In this document: one piece after another, positions 18,801 to 22,245 of the stretch | How the letters are laid out: the number at the start of each line of letters is the position of its first letter | Numbering within the stretch: the first letter of the stretch is position 1 | Source: Temnopleurus reevesii | Taxonomy: Eukaryota; Echinodermata; Echinoidea; Temnopleuroida; Temnopleuridae | NCBI GenBank assembly: GCA_036244855.1 | Contig: BQKZ01002548.1 | Span: 6,535-28,779 of the forward strand | Length of the DNA stretch: 22,245 bases | Direction of reading: 5' to 3' | Translations under genes and position numbers: made by a program | Notes under the pieces: generated by a model | Seen by the model: only the letters and a program-made list of their open reading frames with translations | Told to the model about the DNA's origin: nothing | The model's database searches: none

Positions 18801-20761
18801 AGAAAAGGATACTTAAACAAGCAATCTTGCAGTCAATCAAGTTCTTGTTTTACACAGAGGCTCTATACTGGTAAAAGAAGGGATGTTTCTTTCCTCAATA
18901 TAGCTCACATAAAGACCTTTATCTCATCCAGACTAAATATACGCTACCTGTTTTTTATTTCAAAATCTGGCCATGCAAAACTGGAAACTTTCCCAGGCTA
19001 CCCATTTCCACATCTTTTCCTTCCCCTTCACAACTTTTCATAGATGTGCTTGTTTCCTTCAGCACCCTTTCACCTTCAAATGGGGGTAGATACAAGTTCA
19101 GAACAGTATGTTTGTAGTTTATATGATTTATAAACAGCCAAGGTCCTATGCAGGGTCCTGTGCAGGGACCCGTGCAGTTGGCACAAACAATATTACATAT
19201 TCATTATATAACTACAATGTTTCGCGGCTACTTAATATACGGAAGTAACACATACTTTATTTCATAACTTTTGTTTCTCTTGGTCAATTTCAATAATCTT
19301 TACATCCAACTTAAGTAAAATTATTATGACACTAATTAACCGAGAACAATTATGCCATTATTAATGTAACACAAAATCCACCTACAACTGTAATTGTGTG
19401 TGTTTGCACCACATATTTTCTATTACGTTACATGGCGTTGTCGATATAATCCATTAAATGCCCTCTATGATATCTATAAGCAAAACATGTAACAAAACTA
19501 ATTTTGTTACAATATTGTATATGCTAACTGATGCTGATTTCAAAGTCTGGCCATACAAACCTGGAAATTTTCCCAAGCTACCCCTTTCCACATCTTTTCC
19601 TTCCTCTTCACATGTTTTCATTGATGTGTTTGTTTCCTTTAGCAACCGTTCACCTTCAAAATAGGGGAGCTAGAATTTCAGCGCAGAATATTTCCAGTTT
19701 ATGGTTTAGGAGGTTATTTTTGTAGCTTTTATGGCTGCTTATATTTTGAAAACCTGACCAGAACTTGTTATATTCATTTGTCTGTACTCCATGACTATGA
19801 TCATAAGTGATTAAACTGATCCTGAGCTGTATGCTTTTTTTCAAACATTTTTTATTGTTTGTTTCTCTCTTCTCTCTTGAGAGAATTCTTCCCTTTTTTC
19901 ATTTTTTCCTTCTCCTTTTAATCTCCCCCTTTCTCTTTGTCTTTCTATGTCTGTGTTTGCTTGATGTATCTTTATTATTCTATGCTTGATGTATCTTTAT
20001 TATTCTATTTTCATTTTCCTGTGATGTACTGTCTCTTTTTTGCCACAGTCATCCTCTGTTAGAATCTTTATGATTAAAAGGTGATTGATTTGACATGTTT
20101 ATATGTTGGTGCTCTATAAGTTGGAGATTTGATATACTGAATTAATTAGTGTTTTCCTCTGCTGCTTCCATTACCCTATCACTCCCTCTTCTCCCTTTCT
20201 CCCCCTTCCATACCCCCTGTTCTTCTCCAATTTCCACCCCCCACTCATCATCCCCTTCCTCATTCACCCCTCTCCGTTAATACCTTCATATCCTTCCAAA
20301 CTGCCATCCATTCTCCTCCCATTCCTCTTCCCTTTTCCCTTTCCTTATCCCTCCACTCCTCCTTTCCTCCACCCCCTCCCATCCTTCCCCTCCCATCCTT
20401 CCCCTCCCCTTACCTGCTTTACCCTCTGTTCCTTCCTCTGTTTCCCCATTCTCTCCACCTGTCCTCTTCATCTTTTCTCCTCCCCTTCCCCCTCCAATCG
20501 CCCTCCTCCCTTTCAATCGTCTCCTCTCCTCCTCCACCTCCACTCCTCCCATTCATCTCTCCCACCCCTCCTACCCCTCCACTCTTCCCCCTTACCCTTC
20601 CCCCTTCCCCTCTCCCCACTCTTCCATCCCTTCCCCTTGCCTGCCTATTGACTTCCTCCCCACTATGAACTTCAGCTGGGACGTTCACCACGGGTGAGAT
20701 GCAGGCAGCCCAGCAGGCCATGACTACAGGCTCAGCACGCCAGCAGCATCAACCACCACTG
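781..20761 (+). CDS. TLN: Talin, partial gene (FERM F1 to head-rod linker), 11 coding exons
   Basis: Overall gene model. The segments 781-835, 1831-1925, 2909-2993, 6432-6574 (damaged; see both copies), 7531-7658, 9525-9588, 11166-11270, 12897-12986, 13590-13757, 14478-14646 and 20676-20761 join with matching phases into 1188 nt, or 396 codons. Signature stretches are LLRDEKKM, LHTDDE, NWLDH, REQGV, SDQNVDKRDPVQLNL, LPKEYVK, SLKTYG, FFLVKEKMKGKNKLVPRLLG, RRWAASPKSFTLDFGDY, SVQTTEGE and LIAGYIDIILKK. All match talin head as I know it. Talin binds the NPxY motif of integrin beta tails through F3, binds acidic membrane through F1-F3, and couples integrins to actin at adhesion sites. Window ends fall in introns, so the 5' exons (F0) and the rod exons are missing. 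Vertebrates have TLN1 and TLN2; an invertebrate would normally have one, so no paralogue number is given. The gene identity is secure. The only break in the frame is the duplicated exon at 6239-6574. Confidence 0.96.
836..1830. other. Intron a-b
   Basis: Non-coding. The only recognisable element is the inverted-repeat element at 1341-1498; the rest is unassigned AT-rich DNA. Confidence 0.8.
1341..1498. mobile_element. MITE-like inverted-repeat element
   Basis: The left arm 1345-1367 (GGTGTTTCATCAAGATTTGT and on) is the exact reverse complement of the right arm 1472-1494, 23 of 23 bases, around a centre of about 104 bp. The outer edges continue imperfectly as G-rich and C-rich ends. No protein is encoded. 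A clear target duplication could not be assigned, so the superfamily is unknown. Confidence 0.8.
1831..1925 (+). CDS. TLN: Talin exon b: F1 with the start of the F1 loop
   Basis: Acceptor TTGTGTTGTAG, donor GTAAAC. The first two bases complete the split Gly codon. The exon then reads VTNYDEYSLCRDMEDETKKD followed by GGTLNRSTLKK and ends in phase 0. NYDEYSL matches talin NHDEYSL, and the charged segment after it is the long flexible loop inserted in talin F1. Loop sequence diverges quickly between species. The loop here is longer than in human talin-1 by about nine residues when combined with the next exon. Confidence 0.94.
1926..2908. other. Intron b-c
   Basis: About 1 kb of AT-rich intron. 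I see no exon, RNA gene or clear repeat in it. Confidence 0.7.
2909..2993 (+). CDS. TLN: Talin exon c: F1 loop end and start of the TDDE turn
   Basis: Acceptor CCTTTTCAG, donor GTGAGT. It encodes EKKKDPGALLRDEKKM, then ETLKRKLHTDDE, and leaves one base (A) that joins TG of the next exon to make ATG (Met; Leu in human at this place, about residue 171). LLRDEKKMExLKxKLHTDDE is close to identical to vertebrate talin. The exon is the parent of a decayed tandem array lying immediately downstream in the intron (2994 to about 3860), which carries copies of its 3' end and of its donor site. Confidence 0.95.
2984..3860 (+). repeat. Tandem array of decayed exon c copies, about 155-bp unit
   Basis: The motif AAAACCTGTTT recurs at about 3016, 3170, 3325, 3462, 3570 and 3727 (spacings near 154, 155, 137, 108 and 157). 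Units start with degenerate copies of the exon c end plus donor: GATGATGAGAGTGAGT at 2984, GATGATGAGAGTAAGT at 3138, GATGGTGAGAATAAGT at 3293. Around 3385-3450 and 3795-3845 longer exon-like stretches appear (GAGATGGAAACAGTAAAGAG against exon GATGGAAACACTGAAGAG). In-frame stops and deletions show that these copies do not code. Unit order was judged by eye. Confidence 0.8.
3989..4024. repeat. Three 12-bp tandem units
   Basis: TAATCATAAGCT, AAATCATAAGCG and AAATCATAAGCA lie head to tail. Confidence 0.9.
4091..4800. repeat. Diverged direct duplication, about 190 bp, offset about 515 bp
   Basis: Block 4091-4280 and block 4606-4790 share the order of GTCAGATCA, GTGGTTAAA(T/C)TCATTCACCAC, a GGATA site, GGAATA, CTTCATTC, CTGTTCT and TTAAT(T/G)GTCGTTGCCA. 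The copies are old and gapped. No reading frame is shared. Confidence 0.7.
4291..4326 (+). repeat. Homopolymer T run followed by a run of about nine G
   Basis: Two long T runs broken by an A lead directly into the G run. Run lengths in such DNA are often unreliable in assemblies. Confidence 0.75.
6166..6562 (+). repeat. Tandem duplication carrying exon d, breakpoint microhomology CAACTTG
   Basis: CAACTTG occurs at 6166-6172 (intron), 6363-6369 (exon copy 1) and 6556-6562 (exon copy 2), giving units of 197 and 193 bp. Between these points the intron tail, acceptor and exon body repeat at high identity. The exon of copy 1 passes at CAACTTG into the duplicated upstream intron (compare TACTTGAAGTATTTGTAA at about 6185 with the 6379-6408 region). 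This is what a duplication joined at a 7-bp shared word would leave. Confidence 0.85.
6239..6369 (+). pseudogene. TLN: Talin exon d, copy 1: open frame but 3' end and splice donor missing
   Basis: A TTTGACAG acceptor is followed by TG, which completes the ATG codon, and then NWLDHTRTLREQGV, DENECLIFRRKYFYSDQNVD and KRDPVQLNL. This is the F1-F2 junction of talin (human about 171-214) with an intact frame. Exon identity stops after the CAACTTG at 6363-6369. The expected LYVQ codons and donor are absent, and the sequence runs into duplicated upstream intron, reading KLPI and then TGA at 6382-6384. No GT lies between the homology end and that stop, so this copy has no ordinary donor in frame. It has the same acceptor context as copy 2, 193 bp downstream. 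The protein-level match is unambiguous; the status as a pseudo-exon assumes the assembly is correct. Confidence 0.85.
6432..6574 (+). CDS. TLN: Talin exon d, copy 2: complete borders, in-frame stop codon
   Basis: This is the full-length form of the exon: acceptor TTTGACAG, donor GTATTT, phase compatible with both neighbours, ending QLNLLYVQ as in vertebrate talin (human about 171-218). However, the codon after KYF, which is TAC (Tyr) in copy 1, is TAA here (6515-6517). If used as written it ends the protein early in the head. The other differences from copy 1 are a Thr codon (ACC to ACA) and a Leu codon (CTA to TTG), which are silent, an Asn to Lys change 14 nt downstream of the C to A in TAA, and a silent Arg (CGT to CGG). 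Both amino-acid-changing differences are C to A within a short span, which would fit base-call error or local damage. I treat this as the exon used in the normal gene model, with the stop flagged. Confidence 0.8.
6575..7530. other. Intron d-e
   Basis: About 950 bp without a recognisable element apart from a C-run near 7030-7041. Confidence 0.7.
7531..7658 (+). CDS. TLN: Talin exon e: F2 helical subdomain, first half
   Basis: Acceptor TTTCCCTCAG, donor GTAAGT. It encodes SRDAILNGTHPCSLEEACLL, AGTQCQIQYGDHNESKHK and PGFLE, with the last Glu codon split 2/1. It corresponds to human about 219-261 (ARDDILNGSHPVSFDKACEF...QCQIQFGPHNEQKHKAGFLD) and has the same length, 43 residues. The Lys in SKHKPG corresponds to human K256, one of the basic residues of the F2 membrane-orientation patch. 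Partial tandem copies of this exon's 3' half and donor follow in the intron at 7718-8322. Confidence 0.96.
7621..8322 (+). repeat. Tandem partial copies of exon e
   Basis: Parent segment 7621-7711 (exon e 3' end, donor and first intron bases) is repeated with a 97-bp offset at 7718-7803, including TTGGAGTAAGTA. A longer copy at about 7866-7967 covers most of the exon (GTCTCTGAGCAGGTACC, GTGTCAGATCCAGTATGG), with a weak GGAGTAATT at the donor. A third, worn copy is split over 8203-8250 and 8281-8322 (CACCCCTGCTCATTCGAAGA). None has a usable full-length frame. Confidence 0.8.
7993..8167. mobile_element. pogo/Tigger-like MITE, TA target site
   Basis: 175 bp flanked by TA on both sides (7991-7992 and 8168-8169). 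Ends are CAGGCAAACCTCGTTATAA on the left and, reverse-complemented, CAGTCGAACCTCGTTATAA on the right. CAGT-type ends, AACCTCGTTATAAC and TA duplications are typical of pogo/Tigger elements of the Tc1/mariner group. No transposase is encoded. It sits between decayed exon e copies. Confidence 0.85.
8457..8637 (-). mobile_element. tRNA-derived SINE, minus strand
   Basis: Read on the minus strand, a tRNA-like head carries an A box TGGTATAGTGG (8621-8631) and a B box GGTTCGAGTCC (8577-8587), the two RNA polymerase III promoter boxes. A body with CAGGTGAGGTGAATGGGTAC follows, then GCGCTATATAAAAGCCGTTC and an (ATT)n tail at the left edge. The anticodon-loop position reads CTTTCAA, so a tRNA-Glu origin is possible. 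Lack of a matched acceptor stem and the attached body rule out a functional tRNA gene. Confidence 0.85.
9525..9588 (+). CDS. TLN: Talin exon f: F2 helical subdomain, second part
   Basis: Acceptor TGTTGTATCCACAG, donor GTAAGT. The first base completes the split Glu codon. It then reads LKDMLPKEYVKVKGVEKRIY and a final Thr, phase 0. Human talin-1 has LKDFLPKEYVKQKGERKIFQ (262-281), so there is one extra residue here in the KGVEKR stretch. The Lys of EYVK corresponds to human K272, part of the membrane-binding basic patch. The 64-nt exon lies isolated between two long introns. Confidence 0.95.
9589..11165. other. Intron f-g
   Basis: AT-rich intron of about 1.6 kb. Only a small tandem repeat at 10103-10140 was found. 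I see no exon or gene. Confidence 0.7.
10103..10140. repeat. 15-bp tandem repeat, about 2.5 copies
   Basis: ACAAGCTTGTAAATT, ACAAGCTTATAAATT, then ACAAGCAT. Each unit contains a short palindrome (ACAAGCTTGT in the first). Confidence 0.9.
11166..11270 (+). CDS. TLN: Talin exon g: end of F2 and start of the F3 PTB-like fold
   Basis: Acceptor TTTTTTTTATTCTAG, donor GTAAGT. The 35 codons, phase 0 at both ends, read EHREMIGMTELDAKVKYTQH then CRSLKTYGITFFLVK. This aligns without gaps with human 282-316, including EAKVRYV, RSLKTYGV and FFLVK. The SLKTYG...FFLVK segment is the first strand region of F3, the subdomain that binds integrin beta tails. Confidence 0.96.
11299..11425. mobile_element. MITE with GCCYCGGTCACA ends and TTTAG target duplication
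   Basis: 127 bp flanked by TTTAG at 11294-11298 and 11426-11430. Ends are GCCTCGGTCACA and, reverse-complemented, GCCCCGGTCACA, 11 of 12 identical. The interior is also partly palindromic (ACTCTTTGTT against AACAAAGAGT). No coding capacity. The superfamily is not assigned. Confidence 0.85.
12709..12816. mobile_element. mariner-like MITE, TA target site, CAGT ends
   Basis: 108 bp between TA dinucleotides (12707-12708 and 12817-12818). The left end CAGTAAGGACAGAAATAAAG is exactly reverse-complementary to the right end, 20 of 20 bases. TA duplications and CAGT termini are the Tc1/mariner pattern. The centre, including TTTTTTTTAGACACCG, has no reading frame of note. Confidence 0.9.
12897..12986 (+). 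CDS. TLN: Talin exon h: F3, membrane and integrin-activation loop
   Basis: Acceptor TATATTCTAAACAG, donor GTTAGT (weaker than the other donors of this gene). The 30 codons, phase 0 at both ends, read EKMKGKNKLVPRLLGI then NRESVVRVDEKTKE. This aligns with human 317-346. KMKGKNKLVPR is identical to vertebrate talin and holds the lysines and leucine (human K318 to L325) known to be needed for membrane contact and for engaging the membrane-proximal integrin tail. That function is family knowledge; identity of the residues is seen directly. Confidence 0.96.
12987..13589. other. Intron h-i
   Basis: About 600 bp with no recognised element. T-rich runs at about 13266 and 13491. Confidence 0.75.
13590..13757 (+). 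CDS. TLN: Talin exon i: F3, integrin NPxY-binding groove and C-terminal helix
   Basis: Acceptor CATTAATTTTACAG, donor GTACCT. The 56 codons, phase 0 at both ends, read ILKTWPLTTVRRWAASPKSF, TLDFGDYSDSYYSVQTTEGE and AIGALIAGYIDIILKK. This corresponds to human 347-402 without gaps. Arg-Trp of RRWAAS aligns with human R358 and W359, the pair that contacts the integrin NPxY motif, and LIAGYIDIILKK is the C-terminal helix of the PTB-like fold. The neighbouring exons continue the frame on both sides. Confidence 0.97.
13758..14477. other. Intron i-j
   Basis: About 720 bp. One inverted-repeat element (13887-14074); the rest is AT-rich. Confidence 0.75.
13887..14074. mobile_element. MITE (copy 1 of a local family), candidate TTA target site
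   Basis: The left end (GTGTTCTTCAAAAGTTGCAA, then TCGATCGCAA) and the reverse complement of the right end (GTGTTGTTAAAAAAAGTTCC, then AATTGATCGCAA) are similar imperfect inverted repeats. TTA lies on each side (13884-13886 and 14075-14077). A 3-bp TTA duplication would fit PIF/Harbinger elements, but this is a weak basis. Confidence 0.7.
14478..14646 (+). CDS. TLN: Talin exon j: head-rod linker with calpain-site region
   Basis: Acceptor TCTTTTGAACAG, donor GTAAAT. It encodes QKGKDRMGLEGDDESLLFEE, NVNATRARIIQLQTNKKGHM and TEGSVAMPGLMRPGGN, then one base of the next codon. MGLEGDDES matches human FGLEGDEES, and EGSVAMPGLMR matches EHGSVALPAIMR. The IIQLQ stretch aligns with VLQQQ, where calpain-2 cuts human talin-1 after Q433. 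The residues at the cut are not identical, so cleavage here is only a possibility. The linker is low in conservation, as expected for a flexible segment. Confidence 0.93.
14819..14960. mobile_element. MITE (copy 2 of the 13887-14074 family), opposite orientation, diverged
   Basis: Starts GGGGTGTTGCTAGAAAATTG, then CAATTACAAATCAGCTGCAAATC. This matches the reverse complement of the 14074 end of copy 1 (GGGGTGTTGTTAAAAAAAG, CAATTGATCGCAAATCAACTGCAAATC). The match runs on through TGTGCTTC and TAACTGCAACATTCCATTGATGG to about 14960. The boundaries of the far end are unclear. Confidence 0.65.
15801..15912. mobile_element. Small MITE-like hairpin element
   Basis: TTGCATAAAAAGTTG at 15801-15815 is the exact reverse complement of CAACTTTTTATGCAA at 15898-15912. 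Weaker similarity continues outward (GGGCC against GGGCT read inverted). The right arm also contains TTGCATTTAAATGCAA. About 112 bp, no coding content. Confidence 0.7.
16250..16936. mobile_element. Non-autonomous DNA transposon, about 690 bp, CCCTAACTAGGC inverted ends
   Basis: ACCCTAACTAGGC begins at 16251 and its reverse complement GCCTAGTTAGGGT ends at about 16934. TAA precedes the left end and follows the right end, a possible 3-bp target duplication. Inside are AT-rich sequence with several TTATGCT/ATAATTATGC stretches and, near the right end, GGGGGTGGGGGCCCCC. No transposase frame is present. The superfamily is uncertain; TAA would fit Harbinger-type insertion. Confidence 0.75.
18958..19710 (+). 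repeat. Direct repeat pair, about 160 bp, offset about 580 bp
   Basis: Block 18958-19120 and block 19538-19710 share TTTCAAA(A/G)TCTGGCCAT, CAAA(A/C)CTGGAAA, CC(C/A)TTTCCACATCTTTTCC and TTCACCTTCAAA at roughly 80% identity. They could be terminal repeats of a degenerate element or an old segmental copy. The DNA between them has no protein frame that I recognise. Confidence 0.75.
19142..19177. repeat. Three 12-bp tandem units
   Basis: GGTCCTATGCAG, GGTCCTGTGCAG and GGACCCGTGCAG in a row. Confidence 0.9.
19959..20008. repeat. 25-bp perfect tandem duplication
   Basis: The unit starting GCTTGATGTATCTTTATTAT occurs exactly twice, at 19959-19983 and 19984-20008. Confidence 0.92.
20165..20660 (+). 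promoter_or_regulatory. Long polypyrimidine tract leading to the exon k acceptor
   Basis: Nearly 500 bp with about 88 to 92% C/T in the rows counted, in CCCTCC and CTTCC blocks, ending about 15 bp before the acceptor AG at 20674-20675. Ordinary acceptor tracts are 10 to 40 bases long. It could bind polypyrimidine-tract proteins or adopt triplex structure, but it may be only low-complexity DNA. Purine-rich frames read on the minus strand here are artefacts. Confidence 0.8.
20676..20761 (+). CDS. TLN: Talin exon k: C-terminal part of the linker, before rod R1
   Basis: Acceptor CCCACTATGAACTTCAG after a long pyrimidine tract, donor GTGAGT. The two first bases complete an Ala codon begun in the previous exon. 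It then reads GTFTTGEMQAAQQAM, TTGSARQQHQPPL, phase 0 at the end. It matches the Gln-rich linker of vertebrate talin (QQQITSGQMHRGHMPPLTS) by composition, the TxGxM motif and the terminal PPL. The next expected exon (TSAQQALTGT, start of rod bundle R1) is not in the remaining 1.5 kb. The match is weaker than for the head exons but is supported by phase and position. Confidence 0.85.
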
Positions 20762-22245
20762 GTGAGTCAACTTTTAAAATCTTACTCATCCTTAAACATT
20801 CTATTATTAAAGATGTACCCTTGAGTAATGACAAAAATCATTTTGGGAATGGTTACTATATTGTTTTGCATGGAAATTATTGATATCTTCATCATGATAA
20901 TTGATGCGATTTCAAATCATCTCTATGAAAACAGTCGAAAGAGAAATCAATAATCAGAGGTCTATTATTTTTGTACATCACTCTACACATAATCCTTACT
21001 TGTTTGAGCATGCAAAATGGATTTGTTCCAAAGGTCTTTTCATTCATTTATTCGTTCATTATTGGTCTATTAAAGATGCTTTCACCGCAGCAGGAAAGAC
21101 CAAATTGGTAAAGTTTACAAGTAGAGAAACACACAGGAACAATGACAAAGAAAAATAAGACTTTATAGTTATGTTGAGATTGTATAGATTACACTGAAAA
21201 AAAAACCTGATGATTGACCCTTTTCAGGGGACATTTCTTAATAGACATAAGTAGAATGAAAATCGATTTCATAGACATGATGATAATTGTTCAATATCAT
21301 GGGACATTTCTTATATTAAACTCAAGTGGAACAGAAACAGATTATATCCTATTATTGCAAGCACTATTCCTGTTCTTTAATAATATTATGGTATGCTGTA
21401 GCTTCAGTTGGGTACATGGAACGCAAGTAATTTGTGCATACACCATGTTACTTTCACTTTGATCGCATCTAATTAAGATATGAATGTCTTAGAGAGTATC
21501 ATCATTGAATGAATGAGAGAATCATTTAAATACAAATCAATATACATGTACATGAGTGCACCAGTATTTTGGTTCAGGGTCGAGACTGGCTTTCTACCTT
21601 CCAGCAGTGGATATTGATCATAGTTTAATTTTTATGCAGCTTATATTGATCAAGTGAGTTTATGTTCTTCCTGTAGCTATTTTGATAAAACATTTAGATT
21701 ATGTTGATTGTTTCATTGAATGCATTTATTATGTAAAACGCTTTGAAATTGTTTAGAATTAAGCGCTATGAAAATTTTACGTCTTCTGTATTATTATTAT
21801 TATTATTATTATTATCATCATTATTAAATTCTTGTATTTTTGTGTTACATCAACACTTTCCATGAGTTTGTGAATAAGAATTGTCTTCCAAGTGTATGTG
21901 TTTCTTATGCAATGCCTAATAAATGATAATTGTTTTAAGATATAATTTTGTATATCCTTTGAGCTTGATAAACATCAATAAGTATAACTTCCATTTTATT
22001 GAAGGAAATTTGTATTCATTAATAAGAAAATAAGATTTGTTATATGAAAGTTAAAAAAGCATTGAACTTCCCCAAATTTTGTTGAAAACATTGAAGAAAT
22101 TACTTAAAATGAGTTAGATGACATCCTGACATGTGTTTGGGGTGAATTTTGGATTGCCGCCAGACTCTTTTCATCCGACCATGTGTTATGGAGGAAGTGA
22201 TATCACTATGCTGCGTTTTGATCCTAAACAAGGGGTTAGAGGGCG
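20762..22245. other. Intron after exon k (partial)
   Basis: No talin rod exon is visible. It holds a SINE-tail-like segment (21734-21826); the rest is AT-rich DNA. Confidence 0.7.
21734..21826 (+). mobile_element. SINE-like 3' tail with (TTA)n microsatellite
   Basis: TGTAAAACGCTTTGAAATTG, then AAGCGCTATGAAAATTTTAC and about 36 bp of TTA repeats. A GCGCTAT motif followed by ATT repeats is also the end of the SINE at 8457-8637, so this is probably the 3' remnant of a related plus-strand element. No pol III boxes are seen upstream. Confidence 0.6.

Larger units (their letters stand above)
14647..20675. other. Intron j-k, 6 kb
   Basis: The largest intron in view. It contains a second copy of the MITE family (14819-14960), a hairpin element (15801-15912), a 690-bp inverted-repeat element (16250-16936), a direct-repeat pair (18958 and 19538), small tandem repeats and a terminal polypyrimidine tract. 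A pair of similar 50-bp stretches (15179 and 15339) may be a further worn tandem duplication. The 17000-18950 stretch has a different texture (less AT-rich) and may be transposon debris, but no protein or element ends could be identified there. Confidence 0.7.

Noticed and set aside
17100..18950. Possible LTR retroelement in the less AT-rich part of the 6-kb intron
   Set aside because: No reverse transcriptase, integrase or protease motifs, and no matching terminal repeats around this stretch were found by eye.
20286..20721. Two overlapping Gly/Glu/Arg-rich open frames on the minus strand
   Set aside because: They are reverse reads of the polypyrimidine tract. Composition is low-complexity GGR/GAR codons with no domain, and the second runs across exon k.
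1..22245. CRISPR array, prokaryotic operon, phage or viral genes
   Set aside because: No regularly spaced short repeats with unique spacers, no clustered long open frames and no viral protein motifs; spliced talin exons show a eukaryotic locus.

Overview
This window comes from an AT-rich animal nuclear genome. It is a 5'-middle slice of one intron-rich, plus-strand gene that I recognise as talin, the large FERM-domain protein that links integrins to actin. Eleven coding segments, all bounded by GT...AG, join in a consistent reading frame to about 396 codons. By alignment with the human talin-1 sequence as I remember it, they cover roughly human residues 102 to 485: most of F1, all of F2 and F3, and most of the flexible head-rod linker with its calpain-site region. 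The start codon, F0, the start of F1 and the whole rod lie outside the window. The long introns, a tRNA-derived SINE and many short inverted-repeat transposons suggest a marine invertebrate, possibly an echinoderm or another invertebrate deuterostome. That placement is inference, not shown by the sequence.

Layout: exons lie at 781-835, 1831-1925, 2909-2993, 6239-6369 and 6432-6574 (two copies of one exon), 7531-7658, 9525-9588, 11166-11270, 12897-12986, 13590-13757, 14478-14646 and 20676-20761. The rest is intron. The largest intron, 14647-20675 (6 kb), is filled with repeat-like DNA and ends in a polypyrimidine tract of about 480 bp directly before the acceptor of the last exon in view.

The most unusual feature is that three neighbouring F1-F2 exons each sit beside tandem copies of themselves. 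The exon at 2909-2993 is followed by a degenerate array of about 155-bp units with decayed exon pieces and donor sites. The next exon is duplicated almost whole (6239-6369 and 6432-6574), with complementary damage: copy 1 has an open frame but no 3' end or donor, while copy 2 has the donor but carries an in-frame TAA. The exon at 7531-7658 is followed by at least three decayed copies of its own parts. As written, neither copy of the duplicated exon makes a normal talin, so the region is a truncating allele, an assembly or base-call problem, or a real splicing puzzle.

The introns also hold at least seven short inverted-repeat elements. Several have recognisable target duplications: TA-flanked mariner-like and pogo-like elements, a TTTAG-flanked element, and TTA- or TAA-flanked Harbinger-like candidates. 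I found no second gene, no functional RNA gene, and nothing that looks like a dedicated new biological system.
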